From Planctomycetaceae bacterium (GTDB lineage Bacteria; Planctomycetota; Planctomycetia; Pirellulales; Pirellulaceae): a stretch of 64,000 nucleotides of DNA. The notes beneath the pieces were generated by a model. The model saw nothing but the letters and a program-made list of their open reading frames with translations, did no database searches and had not been told where the DNA came from. Shown in pieces: positions 54,221-63,201 of this stretch. Within the stretch, counting starts at the first letter, position 1; the number at the start of each line of letters is the position of its first letter. The translations under genes and the position numbers were made by a program. The stretch covers positions 1-64,000 of the forward strand of contig JAJTFC010000009.1 of NCBI GenBank assembly GCA_021298315.1, read 5' to 3'.

Positions 54221-55159
54221 ATGCCGCTCGGAAGAACCTTCAACAACGTCGTCGAAACTGTTGGCAACACCCCTATGATCCGCATCAACCGCTTGCTCGG
54301 TCCCGATGCAGCAACGGTGTTTGCCAAGTGCGAGTTCTTCAATCCGCTCAAGAGCGTTAAGGATCGGATCGGACTGGCGATGATCGAAGATGCGGAGGCC
54401 AATGGCCGCATCCACAAAGACACCCATATCATCGAACCGACCAGCGGCAATACAGGAATCGCATTAGCCTTTGTTTGTGCAGCCAAGGGATATCGACTGA
54501 CACTGACGATGCCCGAATCGATGTCGATCGAAAGGCGAGCGCTTTTGAAAGCCTTGGGGGCAAGTTTGGTTTTGACCCCTGCGGCCGAAGGCATGCGAGG
54601 AGCGATTGCCAAAGCCAACGAGTTGGTCGCTGCCGACAAGAGCGGATGGATGCCCCAACAGTTCGAGAATCCCGCTAACCCTGCAATCCACGAACGAACC
54701 ACTGGTCCAGAAATTTGGGCCGACACCGCAGGCAGCATCGATGCGATCGTCGCTGGGGTTGGGACCGGGGGAACGATCACCGGTGTGGCTCGCTACATCA
54801 AGAAGCTCAATCCGAACTTCAAAGCCATCGCAGTCGAGCCTAAGCAGTCTCCTGTGATCAGTGGCGGTCAACCCGGTAAACACCGCATCCAAGGTATCGG
54901 TGCTGGATTTGTACCAAAGAATCTAGATACTTCGTTGATCGATGAAGTCATTCAGGTCGACGATGAACATGCCTTTGAGTGGGGCCGTAAGCTTCATCGT
55001 CAAGAAGGGATCATGGCGGGAATCAGCAGCGGTGCGAATATGTGTGCGGCTGCTGAGTTAGCATCGCGGCCTGAATGGAAAGGAAAGCGAATCGTAACGA
55101 TCATGTGCAGCTTGGGCGAGCGTTACCTTTCGACTCCACTGTTTGCCGACGCAAGCTGA
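54221..55159 (+). CDS. cysK: Cysteine synthase A (O-acetylserine sulfhydrylase)
   Basis: This 312-residue PLP enzyme makes cysteine from O-acetylserine and sulfide. The PLP lysine is in [19 protein letters not shown] at about residue 45. The [15 protein letters not shown] loop binds the substrate carboxylate, and the glycine-rich [15 protein letters not shown] holds the cofactor phosphate. Length and the C-terminal [12 protein letters not shown] fit CysK rather than cystathionine beta-synthase. No cysE is nearby. Confidence 0.94.
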   Translation: MPLGRTFNNVVETVGNTPMIRINRLLGPDAATVFAKCEFFNPLKSVKDRIGLAMIEDAEANGRIHKDTHIIEPTSGNTGIALAFVCAAKGYRLTLTMPESMSIERRALLKALGASLVLTPAAEGMRGAIAKANELVAADKSGWMPQQFENPANPAIHERTTGPEIWADTAGSIDAIVAGVGTGGTITGVARYIKKLNPNFKAIAVEPKQSPVISGGQPGKHRIQGIGAGFVPKNLDTSLIDEVIQVDDEHAFEWGRKLHRQEGIMAGISSGANMCAAAELASRPEWKGKRIVTIMCSLGERYLSTPLFADAS

Positions 55160-55211
55160 CGCGTCCTATCGATTCGAGTTACCACGACCACTTCCATAAA
55201 AGACACATCGC

Positions 55212-56285
55212 ATGAAAAGACTACCCCCGATGCAGCGACGTCAGTTCCTCGCAGGGGCGATTGCCGGCGGACTCTTCCTGGGGACATCGCCAAAATGGAC
55301 CGGCGAAGTTTTCGGATCGGGGCCAATGGTTCCAGACCGTAACCCCAAGTGGGAAGCCGCCACCCGACGAGGGCTCGATTTCTTGGCACGCACCCAGTCC
55401 TCCCGGGGCCAATGGAATACGCCTCCCTATCCGGTCGCTGTAACGGCTTTGGCAGGCCTGGCTCTTTTGTGCAGTGGTTCGACGGTCACCCAAGGCCCCT
55501 ACTCCAAGCAGATCGCTCGTACGACCGATTATCTTTTGTCGCAGTCCCGCAAAAATGGACTTATCGGTGACCCTCAAAACGATCAACGCTATACCTACGG
55601 GCATGGCTTTTCGATGCTCTTTCTATCGCAGGTTCTCGGCGAAGAGGGGTTGCAAGACAGGCGCGATGATCTGGTCGAAGTGCTCGATCGAGCGGTCGCT
55701 TTTTGCGGTAAAGCACAAACACCCGCTGGGGGCTGGGGCTATGTCAGCGCCAAAGATGGCCAGGATTACGACGAAGGCTCCACGACAATCACCCAGGTTC
55801 AGGGATTGAGAGGCTGCCGAAACGCAGGCATCAGCGTTCCGGGTGAGATCATCGAATCGGCCAAACGATATATCTACTCCTGCCAGAATCCCGACGGTGG
55901 AATCAGTTACTCTAGCCAGCAAATGGGTAGCTCTAGACCTGCGATCACCGCAGCATCCCTAGCCGCTTTGTACAACGCCGGAGATTACGGGAACACCAAG
56001 GTTCCAGAGATGCTTACCTATAGCCGAAAGGAACTTTACGACGTCAAGAAGGTCGATGATGCCTTTGGCCATTGGCACTACACCTATCTGTACTATAGCC
56101 AAGTTGTCTATCGCCAAGGCGACGAAGAGTGGTTGCCGTTTAGGGATCGGCTCTATTCAAATATTGAGAACGATCAAGGCCCAGAGGGAGCTTGGGAGGG
56201 CCAGATCCACAACGTCTATATCTCCGCATGCAACTTGATCATGCTGCAACTGGATCTGGGATACTTACCGATATTCCAGCGCTAA
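55212..56285 (+). CDS. Exported terpene-cyclase-repeat protein
   Basis: This 357-residue protein opens with RRQFLAGAIAGGLFLGTS, a twin-arginine signal. The mature part has several prenyltransferase/squalene-oxidase-type repeats: LDFLARTQSSRGQW, AVAFCGKAQTPAGGWGYVS, AKRYIYSCQNPDGGISYSS and NDQGPEGAWEG. The alpha-barrel fold is recognisable, but the DxDD or other catalytic motif of true cyclases is not visible. It is therefore more likely a non-enzymatic exported relative. The gene stands alone and converges with the broken miaA; their ends overlap by 21 bp. Confidence 0.85.
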   Translation: MKRLPPMQRRQFLAGAIAGGLFLGTSPKWTGEVFGSGPMVPDRNPKWEAATRRGLDFLARTQSSRGQWNTPPYPVAVTALAGLALLCSGSTVTQGPYSKQIARTTDYLLSQSRKNGLIGDPQNDQRYTYGHGFSMLFLSQVLGEEGLQDRRDDLVEVLDRAVAFCGKAQTPAGGWGYVSAKDGQDYDEGSTTITQVQGLRGCRNAGISVPGEIIESAKRYIYSCQNPDGGISYSSQQMGSSRPAITAASLAALYNAGDYGNTKVPEMLTYSRKELYDVKKVDDAFGHWHYTYLYYSQVVYRQGDEEWLPFRDRLYSNIENDQGPEGAWEGQIHNVYISACNLIMLQLDLGYLPIFQR

Positions 56286-57181
56286 GAGGATTTGCTCTGC
56301 AACGCTCCGTGGCTCTAGCGATTCATTCATATCGATGCGTCGCAAGCCTGGCATGGATCGAAACCATATCTCTTGACGGCGGACAAACTGTCGAGTGTGA
56401 GCGGCGATTTTGTCCTTCATTTCCCTCCAAGAGATAGCTCCTGCGAGATGTTCGAGCGGTTCTTTGTACCCGACTGCTTGGGATGCCGTTCGGCCCAGGT
56501 TGCCAAACCGCTCCTTAAGTTCCTTGACCTCTTCGACGAGCCCTTGTTCGAGCATCTGCTCGACACGGGTTTCCACACGGCGATGCAAAGTGGGGCGATC
56601 CCAACCAAGAACGAAAGCTTGGCTGTTGTTGGGAACAACGAAACGTTCGAACTGTGTTTGCCAGTGGCTAAAGGGTTTGCCAGTGATTTTGGAGACTTCC
56701 AGCGCTCGGATCATACGCCGGGTGTCACCCGGTAAGATGCGATGTGCTGAGAGAGGATCGACTTGTTGAAGTCGCTCGTAAAGGGCCTGTGTGCCGACGG
56801 ATTGAACTTCTTGTTCGACCGAGTTGCGGAAATCCCAATCTGCCGGTGGGCCTTGAAAGAACCCACAAATGAGTGATTTCAGATACAACGGTGTACCACC
56901 CACGAGAACTGGCTGCTTGCCTCGATCCTGATATCGATCAGGTGATGGGTGACTTGTTGACGGATTTGGGGGCTGGGTTTGGCGGTTCCTATGTCCATGC
57001 CTCGGTAGATAGCCATCGAGTCGACCGAGATGATTTCGACAAGCGATGATTTTTTCGCCAGGGCATCGGCAAGCTCGACGGCGATTTGGGTTTTCCCCGA
57101 TGCTGTTGGCCCTGTCAAATACAAGACATTATCCAGCGGAGGGATGATCCAGTCGGTCGGGAATTTTGATGGAGTTGGCAT
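56265..57181 (-). pseudogene. miaA: tRNA dimethylallyltransferase, broken by internal deletion
   Basis: Two overlapping reading frames together encode MiaA, which adds the dimethylallyl group to A37 of tRNAs. The 5' part (56879-57181) holds the P-loop [10 protein letters not shown], the [19 protein letters not shown] segment and THHLIDIR. The 3' part (56265-56903) resumes at [16 protein letters not shown] and runs to the normal C-terminus. In intact MiaA about 25 residues lie between HLIDIR and GK-PVLVGG. Here they are missing and the frame shifts, with the short repeat GATCGA on both sides of the junction (tGATCGAtatcagGATCGAggcaag). No frame reads through. It is either a real pseudogene or an assembly error spanning a small deletion. 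Confidence 0.8.
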
Positions 57182-57342
57182 CTGCGTATGGATCTTCCCT
57201 GCGACGCACCAGGCGTGGATCGAAAGAGTGGATTTCCCTTTAGTTTAGTGGTCTGGCAACCACTTGGAATCGACAAAAGCCTGCATAATGCCTAGGATGC
57301 TCGCTTTATTGCCCGATTGTATCATTTGACCTCCACTGCATT

Positions 57343-57684
57343 ATGTCCACTGATGTTCTTGATCGGTTGATGTCCCAATTGCACCAGCGGGCCATCGATT
57401 TGCCAGAGGGTTCCTACACGACCAAGCTGATCCGCGGCGGCTTGAGCAAGATGGGGGGCAAAGTCGCCGAAGAGGTTTTTGAACTCATCGACTCTGCACG
57501 CGAGCAAGGGCAAAGCGGGCGCGAGCACACGATCCGAGAAGCTTGCGATGTGCTCTATCACCTCTGGGTCGTCTTAGCCACCCGTCAGATCACCGTCGAT
57601 GAACTGCGAGCCGAACTCGAGCGTCGCGAAGGTGTATCGGGGATCGTAGAAAAACAGAATCGTCACAAGGAGCAAGGACAATGA
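57343..57684 (+). CDS. hisE: Phosphoribosyl-ATP diphosphatase
   Basis: This 113-residue protein is the all-helical MazG-like pyrophosphatase HisE, which hydrolyses phosphoribosyl-ATP in histidine synthesis. The core SYTTKLIRGGLSKMGGKVAEEVFELIDSAREQG with its EE...E metal ligands and the EACDVLYHLWVVLATRQI helix are clear. It stands separate from hisI, whereas many bacteria fuse the two. Its stop overlaps the hisG start by four bases, so the pair is translated together. Confidence 0.93.
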   Translation: MSTDVLDRLMSQLHQRAIDLPEGSYTTKLIRGGLSKMGGKVAEEVFELIDSAREQGQSGREHTIREACDVLYHLWVVLATRQITVDELRAELERREGVSGIVEKQNRHKEQGQ

Positions 57685-58571
57685 GTTTAAGCGACAACAT
57701 GCTGAGGATTGGTGTACCGAGCAAAGGTCGGCTTAGCGAGCTTGCTACGGAGCTTTTGCTCCAAGCGGGATTGAGTTTTCGTCGTCAAGAACGAGCTTTA
57801 TTCGCGCGAGTCAGTGGACTGTCGGCGGATATTACCTTTCTCAGAACCGACGATATCCCAACCTTGTGTGCCGAAGGTGCGATCGATTTGGGGATCACCG
57901 GAAGCGATTTGGTCGAGGAAGCTCAAGTCGACATCGATGTCCGAATGAAACTCGGAGTAGGCCGTTGCAAATTGGCCGTGTGTGTTCCTTTGCATGGCAA
58001 CATTCAATCCGCAGCCGACTTGGCCGGAAGGCGGGTCGCGACAAGTTTCCCTAGGACGACCCAGCGGTATTTGGAAAAGCACACCGGCGATTCCAAATCG
58101 GTGCATTTGGTCGAACTCAATGGCTCGGTCGAGATCATGATATCGCTGGGCGTTGCCGACGCGATTGTCGATTTGGTCGAGACAGGCAGTACGCTTGCGG
58201 CCAACCAACTCAGGATCTTGGATATTATCGGAGAATATGAGACGGTTCTGATCCAGAGTCCCAAGTGCCGTGATCAAGCCACTGCGGATCGCATTGTCAG
58301 AAGGCTCGAGGGAGTTGTCATCGCCCGCGATTACTCGTTGCTCGAGTACAACATCCCACGATCCAAGTTAGCTGTAGCTGAGTCGATCACACCTGGATTT
58401 ACCTCACCGACGGTCAACAGTTTGGAGGATCCCAACTGGTGCGCCGTTCGTGCGATGGTCAAGCGCAAGGAGGTCATCACGATCATGGAACGGCTTGAGC
58501 AGATCGGGGCGATTGCGATTTTGGAGTTTTCGATCAACAACTGCCGCCTCGACCAAAGTCCAGGCGGCTGA
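57681..58571 (+). CDS. hisG: ATP phosphoribosyltransferase, long form
   Basis: This 296-residue enzyme catalyses the first step of histidine synthesis. It begins with LRIGVPSKGRLSELATELLLQAGLSF. The family signature is around ELNGSVEIMISLGVADAIVDLVETGSTL. The length and the C-terminal regulatory part (IPRSKLAVAESITPGFTSPTVNSLEDPNWCAVRAMVKRKEV) mark the long, self-sufficient HisG that binds histidine for feedback inhibition, so no HisZ is required. It overlaps hisE by four bases. No other his genes are nearby. Confidence 0.95.
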   Translation: MSLSDNMLRIGVPSKGRLSELATELLLQAGLSFRRQERALFARVSGLSADITFLRTDDIPTLCAEGAIDLGITGSDLVEEAQVDIDVRMKLGVGRCKLAVCVPLHGNIQSAADLAGRRVATSFPRTTQRYLEKHTGDSKSVHLVELNGSVEIMISLGVADAIVDLVETGSTLAANQLRILDIIGEYETVLIQSPKCRDQATADRIVRRLEGVVIARDYSLLEYNIPRSKLAVAESITPGFTSPTVNSLEDPNWCAVRAMVKRKEVITIMERLEQIGAIAILEFSINNCRLDQSPGG

Positions 58572-58605
58572 GGCTTTTCGAATTGCTGATTGCTCTGCTT
58601 TTAGA

Positions 58606-60558
58606 TCATTCGGAGCGGAGCGGGCTAGGTGCAAGCCCAGGGGTTTTGAAGAAGGTCGGGATCGCTTCGCTTGCATCGAATGACAAAACGCGTGATTGAC
58701 CAACGAAGTACGTGTGATCTTGATCGACAAGCAGATTGTAGGTCACTGCTGCATCGGCTTGCTTGAGCGATTTGATGGTTGAAAAACCGCTAGCCGTTCG
58801 CATCGACATCCCTTCTTGAAGATCCTTCGTCTTGATCCAACCCTTGCCGATGATCCACCATCGGTGTCCGAGCGTGGCGCGGATGGTCTCGTTGTTTTCG
58901 AACACAATATCGTAAGTGCGGGCCGGAGGACGAACGGTGGTTCGCAGCACCGGTCGCATTTGGATTTCGCCAGACTCGATGTTCTGCGCTACGACCAGAT
59001 CACCCACCCGAATGGTTTCGATCGGTCGCAAGCCCGATTGAGTTTGGATCGGAGTCCCTGCAACCAGACAGCTAAACACCGTTCGTAATGCTGGGTACTT
59101 CTCCACGGGATCGGCAAGAACAAACGTTTTTTTAGCTTCGACGTACGCGACCGAAGTGTCCTCGTAATAGGAGTAGTCCATGGTTTTCTCGCCAGAGACA
59201 TACAGCTCCTCGTATTGGTCCCACCACTCCCACCATGGCTTGGGTTCGTCACCGAGTTGTTTTTTGGTCACGGCCCTCAGAACGGTTGTAAGACGGGATT
59301 GAAGCTCTCGAATCTCGCCATTGGTTCGATCCACCAAAGCTTGTGATTCTTTAGCGACCCGGAGGCTCTCGTTTTCAGCGATCGACTTTGCAACTTGGTT
59401 CTTGACTAGACCTGACTCTCGAACAGGCTCCCGATTACGTAGGGTTCTGAGTCTCGAAGCCAACACATGGCTCACTGCGGTTGAATTGGTGTTGTTTCCA
59501 GAAAGCCTTCGTTGAAACTGGTCGATGTCGTACTTACGCCTCATTTCGCGGATCTGGAGAATCTGCAATTTCATGGCGCCATTTCCACCTGTAGACACGT
59601 TATGGGTCATTTGGAATTCGCTAGACATCAAGTCTAGAAAATCAGGGACGAAGAATCCCAAGGGGTACTTGCCCAGGCTTTCGATTGCAGCTTGTCCAAG
59701 CTCGCTAGTCGGATCGGCAATCGCTAGATTCGCGAGCAGGAAACAGGCTTCGGCGGTATGAAATCGTTCGATAGCACCGACAAGATGCAAGGCGGCATCG
59801 GGGCTTACGTTTCCAATCGCGACCCCCATGGCTGGAAGTACGCCAGGATCGTCAACCTCTTTGAGTTGCCGGATTGCCTTCAAACGCTTTTTGGAATCTT
59901 GTCCTTCGATCGATGATACCCAATCGCGAACCTTCGGTATCCAGTTCTTGAGCGCTTCATAGTCAGCTTTTGCCTTGAACTGGATGGAAGCAATTTCTTC
60001 CGGGCTCAACCAACGATTGTCATGATAGACATAACGGAGAGCGTCTCGAGCCTCTTGGTCGCTAGGGTTTTGCTCGAGAACAGCAAACCAGTGCGCTCTG
60101 GCTTGGAGTTCCAAGTTGCGATTTCCGCACCATCGTGCAATTTTTCGATGGCTTTCAAGGTCTAAGACGCCCTCGCCCCGTTCCTTTATGTATTTTGCGT
60201 GATCCGTACTTTGCATCCCGGGGGCCAGATCCCCGACTGGAATCCAGGTGTCCGCAAATTCAATCTGTCCTGAATGCCATCGGAAGAGTTTAGGGCCAGA
60301 TTCCACGCCCGCGTCGATGGCTTGTTTCTCGTCTAACAAGATCCATTTGGAAAGCTCTCTTGAGCGATCGTGCAGTTTGCCTTCGGATTCCTCGTGAAGA
60401 ATCAGCAGCAGAGGATCCTTTGAGGCGATTTCCCCCTTTTTGTTGCTAGGATCCTGAGCTTTCCCCAGGGACACCAACGACAGGAACGCAAAAGTCCAAT
60501 AAACCGAACGTTTCAGCAACCGACCCCGAGCTTGCAGAGGCAAACCGAACCTTGGCAT
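58606..60558 (-). CDS. Secreted HEAT-like protein with C-terminal Hint domain
   Basis: A signal peptide (RSVYWTFAFLSLVSLGKAQ) begins this 650-residue protein. The middle has HEAT-like helical repeats (AIRQLKEVDDPGVLPAMGVAIGNVSPDAALHLVGAIERF and following). From about residue 497 there is a Hedgehog/intein-type (Hint) domain: CLVAGTPIQTQSGLRPIETIRVGDLV with Cys1, ATLGHRWWI (the T-x-x-H block) and LLVDQDHTYFVG. At the end of the domain, where VLVHN is common, this protein has VLSFDASEA, so the usual His-Asn of the C-terminal junction is missing. Only 25 residues follow, so no toxin domain is present. N-terminal cleavage by Cys1 remains possible; release of a C-terminal peptide by Asn cyclisation does not. 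Confidence 0.87.
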   Translation of the reverse strand: MPRFGLPLQARGRLLKRSVYWTFAFLSLVSLGKAQDPSNKKGEIASKDPLLLILHEESEGKLHDRSRELSKWILLDEKQAIDAGVESGPKLFRWHSGQIEFADTWIPVGDLAPGMQSTDHAKYIKERGEGVLDLESHRKIARWCGNRNLELQARAHWFAVLEQNPSDQEARDALRYVYHDNRWLSPEEIASIQFKAKADYEALKNWIPKVRDWVSSIEGQDSKKRLKAIRQLKEVDDPGVLPAMGVAIGNVSPDAALHLVGAIERFHTAEACFLLANLAIADPTSELGQAAIESLGKYPLGFFVPDFLDLMSSEFQMTHNVSTGGNGAMKLQILQIREMRRKYDIDQFQRRLSGNNTNSTAVSHVLASRLRTLRNREPVRESGLVKNQVAKSIAENESLRVAKESQALVDRTNGEIRELQSRLTTVLRAVTKKQLGDEPKPWWEWWDQYEELYVSGEKTMDYSYYEDTSVAYVEAKKTFVLADPVEKYPALRTVFSCLVAGTPIQTQSGLRPIETIRVGDLVVAQNIESGEIQMRPVLRTTVRPPARTYDIVFENNETIRATLGHRWWIIGKGWIKTKDLQEGMSMRTASGFSTIKSLKQADAAVTYNLLVDQDHTYFVGQSRVLSFDASEAIPTFFKTPGLAPSPLRSE

Positions 60559-60761
60559 AACACACCTCGCCTAACTAAAGGCACTAGCGAAGGAAGCAAA
60601 AACAAACACGATGGTCTTGATCCACAAGCAGATCCCGTTTTTCGGCCCTGGGACGATTTTTGAGCCTCAATACCGTTCGAACTGCACTTTCGTTATGGAA
60701 TTCCTGCCAAACAGTCTATCAAAAGTCTATCCAAAACGATGTCTGTAATCAAATTTTAATA
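60559..60761 (-). other. Upstream region with a Hint-like fragment
   Basis: On the minus strand CTGCTTGTGGATCAAGACCAT near 60611-60634 nearly repeats the Hint segment CTGCTTGTCGATCAAGATCAC of the downstream gene, encoding LLVDQDH again. The frame stays open for about 16 codons upstream and ends in a stop at about 60583-60585. It could be the tail of a decayed Hint paralogue or a chance match. The rest of this stretch shows nothing coding. Confidence 0.3.
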
Positions 60762-61014
60762 GTCCATCGGCCATTATCGTGGCTGGCAATTCATACCGCT
60801 GGTTCTTTTCGTACTCGTACTCGTACTCAGTGAAACGGTACTCGTACTCGAAGAGAAGTATTGGGATTTCGTTGACAAGCGGGCAAAATACCGGGGTTCC
60901 AGCTTCCCTGAAAGGGTGATCGACTTGAATCGATTCAGGCGTTTTCGAGTACGAGTACCGCGAGGCTGAGTACGAGAAAGCCGAGCATCTACCCACGAAA
61001 ATACCTGAAGGACC
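60762..61014 (-). repeat. Dispersed 253-bp GAGTAC-rich repeat, copy B
   Basis: This is the inverted partner of 5012-5264 with the same length and about 90 percent identity by eye, including the ends (GGTCCTTCAGGTATTTT at one side and CACGATAATGSCCGATGGAC at the other). It has the same internal inverted arms of GAGTAC hexamers. It lies in the 688-bp gap between the Hint gene and the TPR-like gene, which point away from each other. The ORFs called here (EYEYRFTEYEYEYEK) are translations of the repeat. The remaining 230 bp before the TPR-like gene show no gene. Confidence 0.88.
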
Positions 61015-61246
61015 ATTTTAATTCCCACCTACTCTTAAGAGCTTGTTCTTGTGATGTCGGTTCGCATCGCTTACGTTATAAAGAAACTAGGGGATTCTGA
61101 GCGGTTTTATGCCTACGAGTTCCCTTGGAAAACGATTGAACGGGTATCGGTGCAACCCAAGCTGCACGGTTTCATTTTTCAACGCGTGCTAGGATCGAAT
61201 CGATTTCCTTTCTTCAATCCGCCTCCAAGGGGGGCAAACCACGGCG

Positions 61247-62599
61247 ATGATACTCCTACTTTTTTCCCTGCTGCAAGTATGTCTTACAAGTTCGATCGTC
61301 TTGGCCGCGTGTGTGCAGCGGGAAGATGACTCCTTACAGGCTGAATCTGGCTTAGATTCCATTTCAGCGATTGAGAAAATTCAGAAAGACTACGCTGAGT
61401 TCACTGGTAAAAGCAAATTGATTGCGAAGGAATACGAGAGTGTTTTAACGACACTAAGAGACACCGAAGCTGATTTCCAGAAGATACAAGTCGATGCTGT
61501 CAAGCAGCAGATGTCGGCGATGCAATCCTCGCTTCAATCGTTGGAGTACCAGAATCAAACTTATGAATACATACAGCGGTTCAACGACGGAGCCAATCCA
61601 GTACAAGGCAAAAGACCGAACGCTCGAACAGGTGGGAAAATAGCGAGAGACTCGGTTCGTACGCTCATTGACGCGAAGGCGAAGGCCGATTTGGCCGTCG
61701 CTAGCCGTGCAATCGAGCTTCAGCAACTCTCTGCCGCGCAGCAGGCTCTTGTGCGCAGGCGTATCGAGACGATTCAAAAGGGGCACACGCTCCAGCAAGA
61801 GTGGATCGAGTGGCACGCGGATTGGCCCAAGTTCATGGACCGCTATTGGCCTTACTCGGATCCCGAACGGCGAATGACTCACTCCCAAGTCCAGGCGTGC
61901 TTGGATGCTCTAGCCAAAGCGGATTCTCAAGATATTCCCGCAATGATCACTTCGGCACTGCTCCTTGAGCGCATCGGTAAACACGATGAAGCGTTGGCCA
62001 TGATCGATAAGGCCCTTGCAATCAAGACCTCCTTGGAAACCACCGGCATGCTTGCCAAGGTTTCGATTTTGTATTCGCTTGGAAAAACGAAAGAAGCCAA
62101 AGCCTCCTTGCTGGTGATTCATAAAAGTTTGGTTAACGTGCCATTGATGTCCCAGCAACCGATCGATCGCTGGCTCAAGGCTCGCATCGCCGCCTCGCAG
62201 AAGCAATATCCACAAGCGGAAGCGGAATGGAAATCGCTAGTGAATCACAAACCGATGGAGCTCGAAGCCCGACGAGCGTTGGCCCTGCTCTCGTTTGTTC
62301 GCGCAGAAAGATCACCCATCGAAGGCAAAAAGGCATTGAAAGAAGCCCAGCTTGCGATGGATCTCGAGCCCCGAGCCGATTGGTTCTCTCACTTTGTCCT
62401 GGGTGCTGCGATGCATGCAGCCCAACAGGGCAAGGAAGCGTTGAAGGAGTTGACCGAAGCCGAAAAGACAGCGACCGAAGAGAACCTTGAGCTCTGCAGC
62501 CGGCTCAGAAAACACATCCAAGACGGCGAGCCATTCGAATGGGATTTTGTACATGCAAGCTCAACGAAGACCGCTGATGCAGAAAAACCCGACCGCTGA
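61247..62599 (+). CDS. Secreted TPR-like protein
   Basis: This 450-residue protein begins with an apparent signal peptide (LLLFSLLQVCLTSSIVLAA). Residues 30-190 are charged helix with coiled-coil character (IEKIQKDYAEFTGKSKLIAKEYESVLTTLRDTEADF). The second half shows two to three tetratricopeptide-type units (IPAMITSALLLERIGKHDEALAMIDKALAIKTSLE, MLAKVSILYSLGKTKEAKASLLVIHK and FVLGAAMHAAQQGKEALKELTEAEKTA). TPRs bind proteins; the partner is unknown. The last dozen codons (TKTADAEKPDR) and the stop are read from an intergenic repeat family (ACCGCTGATGC), so the C-terminus appears to have been replaced by repeat DNA. Confidence 0.78.
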   Translation: MILLLFSLLQVCLTSSIVLAACVQREDDSLQAESGLDSISAIEKIQKDYAEFTGKSKLIAKEYESVLTTLRDTEADFQKIQVDAVKQQMSAMQSSLQSLEYQNQTYEYIQRFNDGANPVQGKRPNARTGGKIARDSVRTLIDAKAKADLAVASRAIELQQLSAAQQALVRRRIETIQKGHTLQQEWIEWHADWPKFMDRYWPYSDPERRMTHSQVQACLDALAKADSQDIPAMITSALLLERIGKHDEALAMIDKALAIKTSLETTGMLAKVSILYSLGKTKEAKASLLVIHKSLVNVPLMSQQPIDRWLKARIAASQKQYPQAEAEWKSLVNHKPMELEARRALALLSFVRAERSPIEGKKALKEAQLAMDLEPRADWFSHFVLGAAMHAAQQGKEALKELTEAEKTATEENLELCSRLRKHIQDGEPFEWDFVHASSTKTADAEKPDR

Positions 62600-62667
62600 T
62601 GCACACTAATATTCGCTAATAAAGACCAAAGCCGACCGCTGATGCACACTCATCAACGCTGATGCAG
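62591..62667 (+). repeat. 77-bp direct repeat, copy 1
   Basis: GACCGCTGATGCACACTAATATTCGC... recurs at 62935-63012 with about ten differences. The unit ACCGCTGATG occurs five times between 62570 and 62990. This copy starts inside the last codons of the TPR-like gene. The 602-bp gap from here to the SMP-30 gene holds only repeats and no recognisable gene. Confidence 0.8.
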
Positions 62668-62796
62668 TACCTGCAAAAATGCAACGATTTGCACCGTTAG
62701 CCGACTAGCGCCAGCGTCGGGCATTGACCGTACACGGCACATCGCAATCGACCATCTTTATGAGAACGAATTCATCTCCATCGCTCCTGGCTCTTC

Positions 62797-62838
62797 GGCT
62801 GTTCCCCTGAAGCCTGATGCCTGATGCCTGAAACCTGC
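62797..62838 (+). repeat. Heptanucleotide array, first of a pair
   Basis: GGCTGTTCCCCT is followed by CCTGAAG-CCTGATG-CCTGATG-CCTGAAA, a 7-bp period. The same leader precedes a second heptad array at 63144. Confidence 0.75.
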
Positions 62839-62934
62839 GCCCTCCGCTTGGCCCCCTTTCGCCCCCAGGGCTTTGGCTGGGGGAGAAAGGGCGGGGGGAT
62901 AGAGGGGGACGACCGTGCGTAGGGCTGTTTTTTC

Positions 62935-63012
62935 GAACCGCTGATGAACACCAATATTCGCTGATGAAGACCAAAGCCGACCGCTGATGCACGCTCATGA
63001 ACGCTGATCCAG
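62935..63012 (+). repeat. 78-bp direct repeat, copy 2
   Basis: GAACCGCTGATGAACACCAATATTCGCTGATGAAGACC... matches the copy at 62591. It follows GCGTAGGGCTGTTTT, a phrase that recurs at 63131. Confidence 0.8.
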
Positions 63013-63143
63013 CGCGTAGGGTACGTGAAGCGGTTGTGCGCATTGGATGTCTCTGTTGGTTCTAGAAAAAAGTCGCCTCACAGAGATCGTAACAGGATAA
63101 TCCACCAACCGCGGAACGTACCATCGAGCGCGTAGGGCTGTTT

Positions 63144-63201
63144 GGCTGTTCCCCTAACGCCTAACGCCTAACGCCTTACGCCTAACGCCTTAAGCCTAAA
63201 G
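63144..63201 (+). repeat. Heptanucleotide array, second of a pair
   Basis: After the shared leader GGCTGTTCCCCT the unit CCTAACG repeats about seven times (CCTAACG x3, CCTTACG, CCTAACG, CCTTAAG, CCTAAAG). The array ends directly at the stop codon of the SMP-30 gene at 63202. Confidence 0.85.

Noticed and set aside
58606-60558. Polymorphic toxin system with immunity gene
   Set aside because: The Hint domain is followed by only 25 residues with no toxin domain, and no small immunity-like gene follows it.
61051-61329. 92-residue ORF overlapping the start of the TPR-like gene
   Set aside because: No start signal, no family resemblance, and it overlaps the signal-peptide start of the better supported gene.
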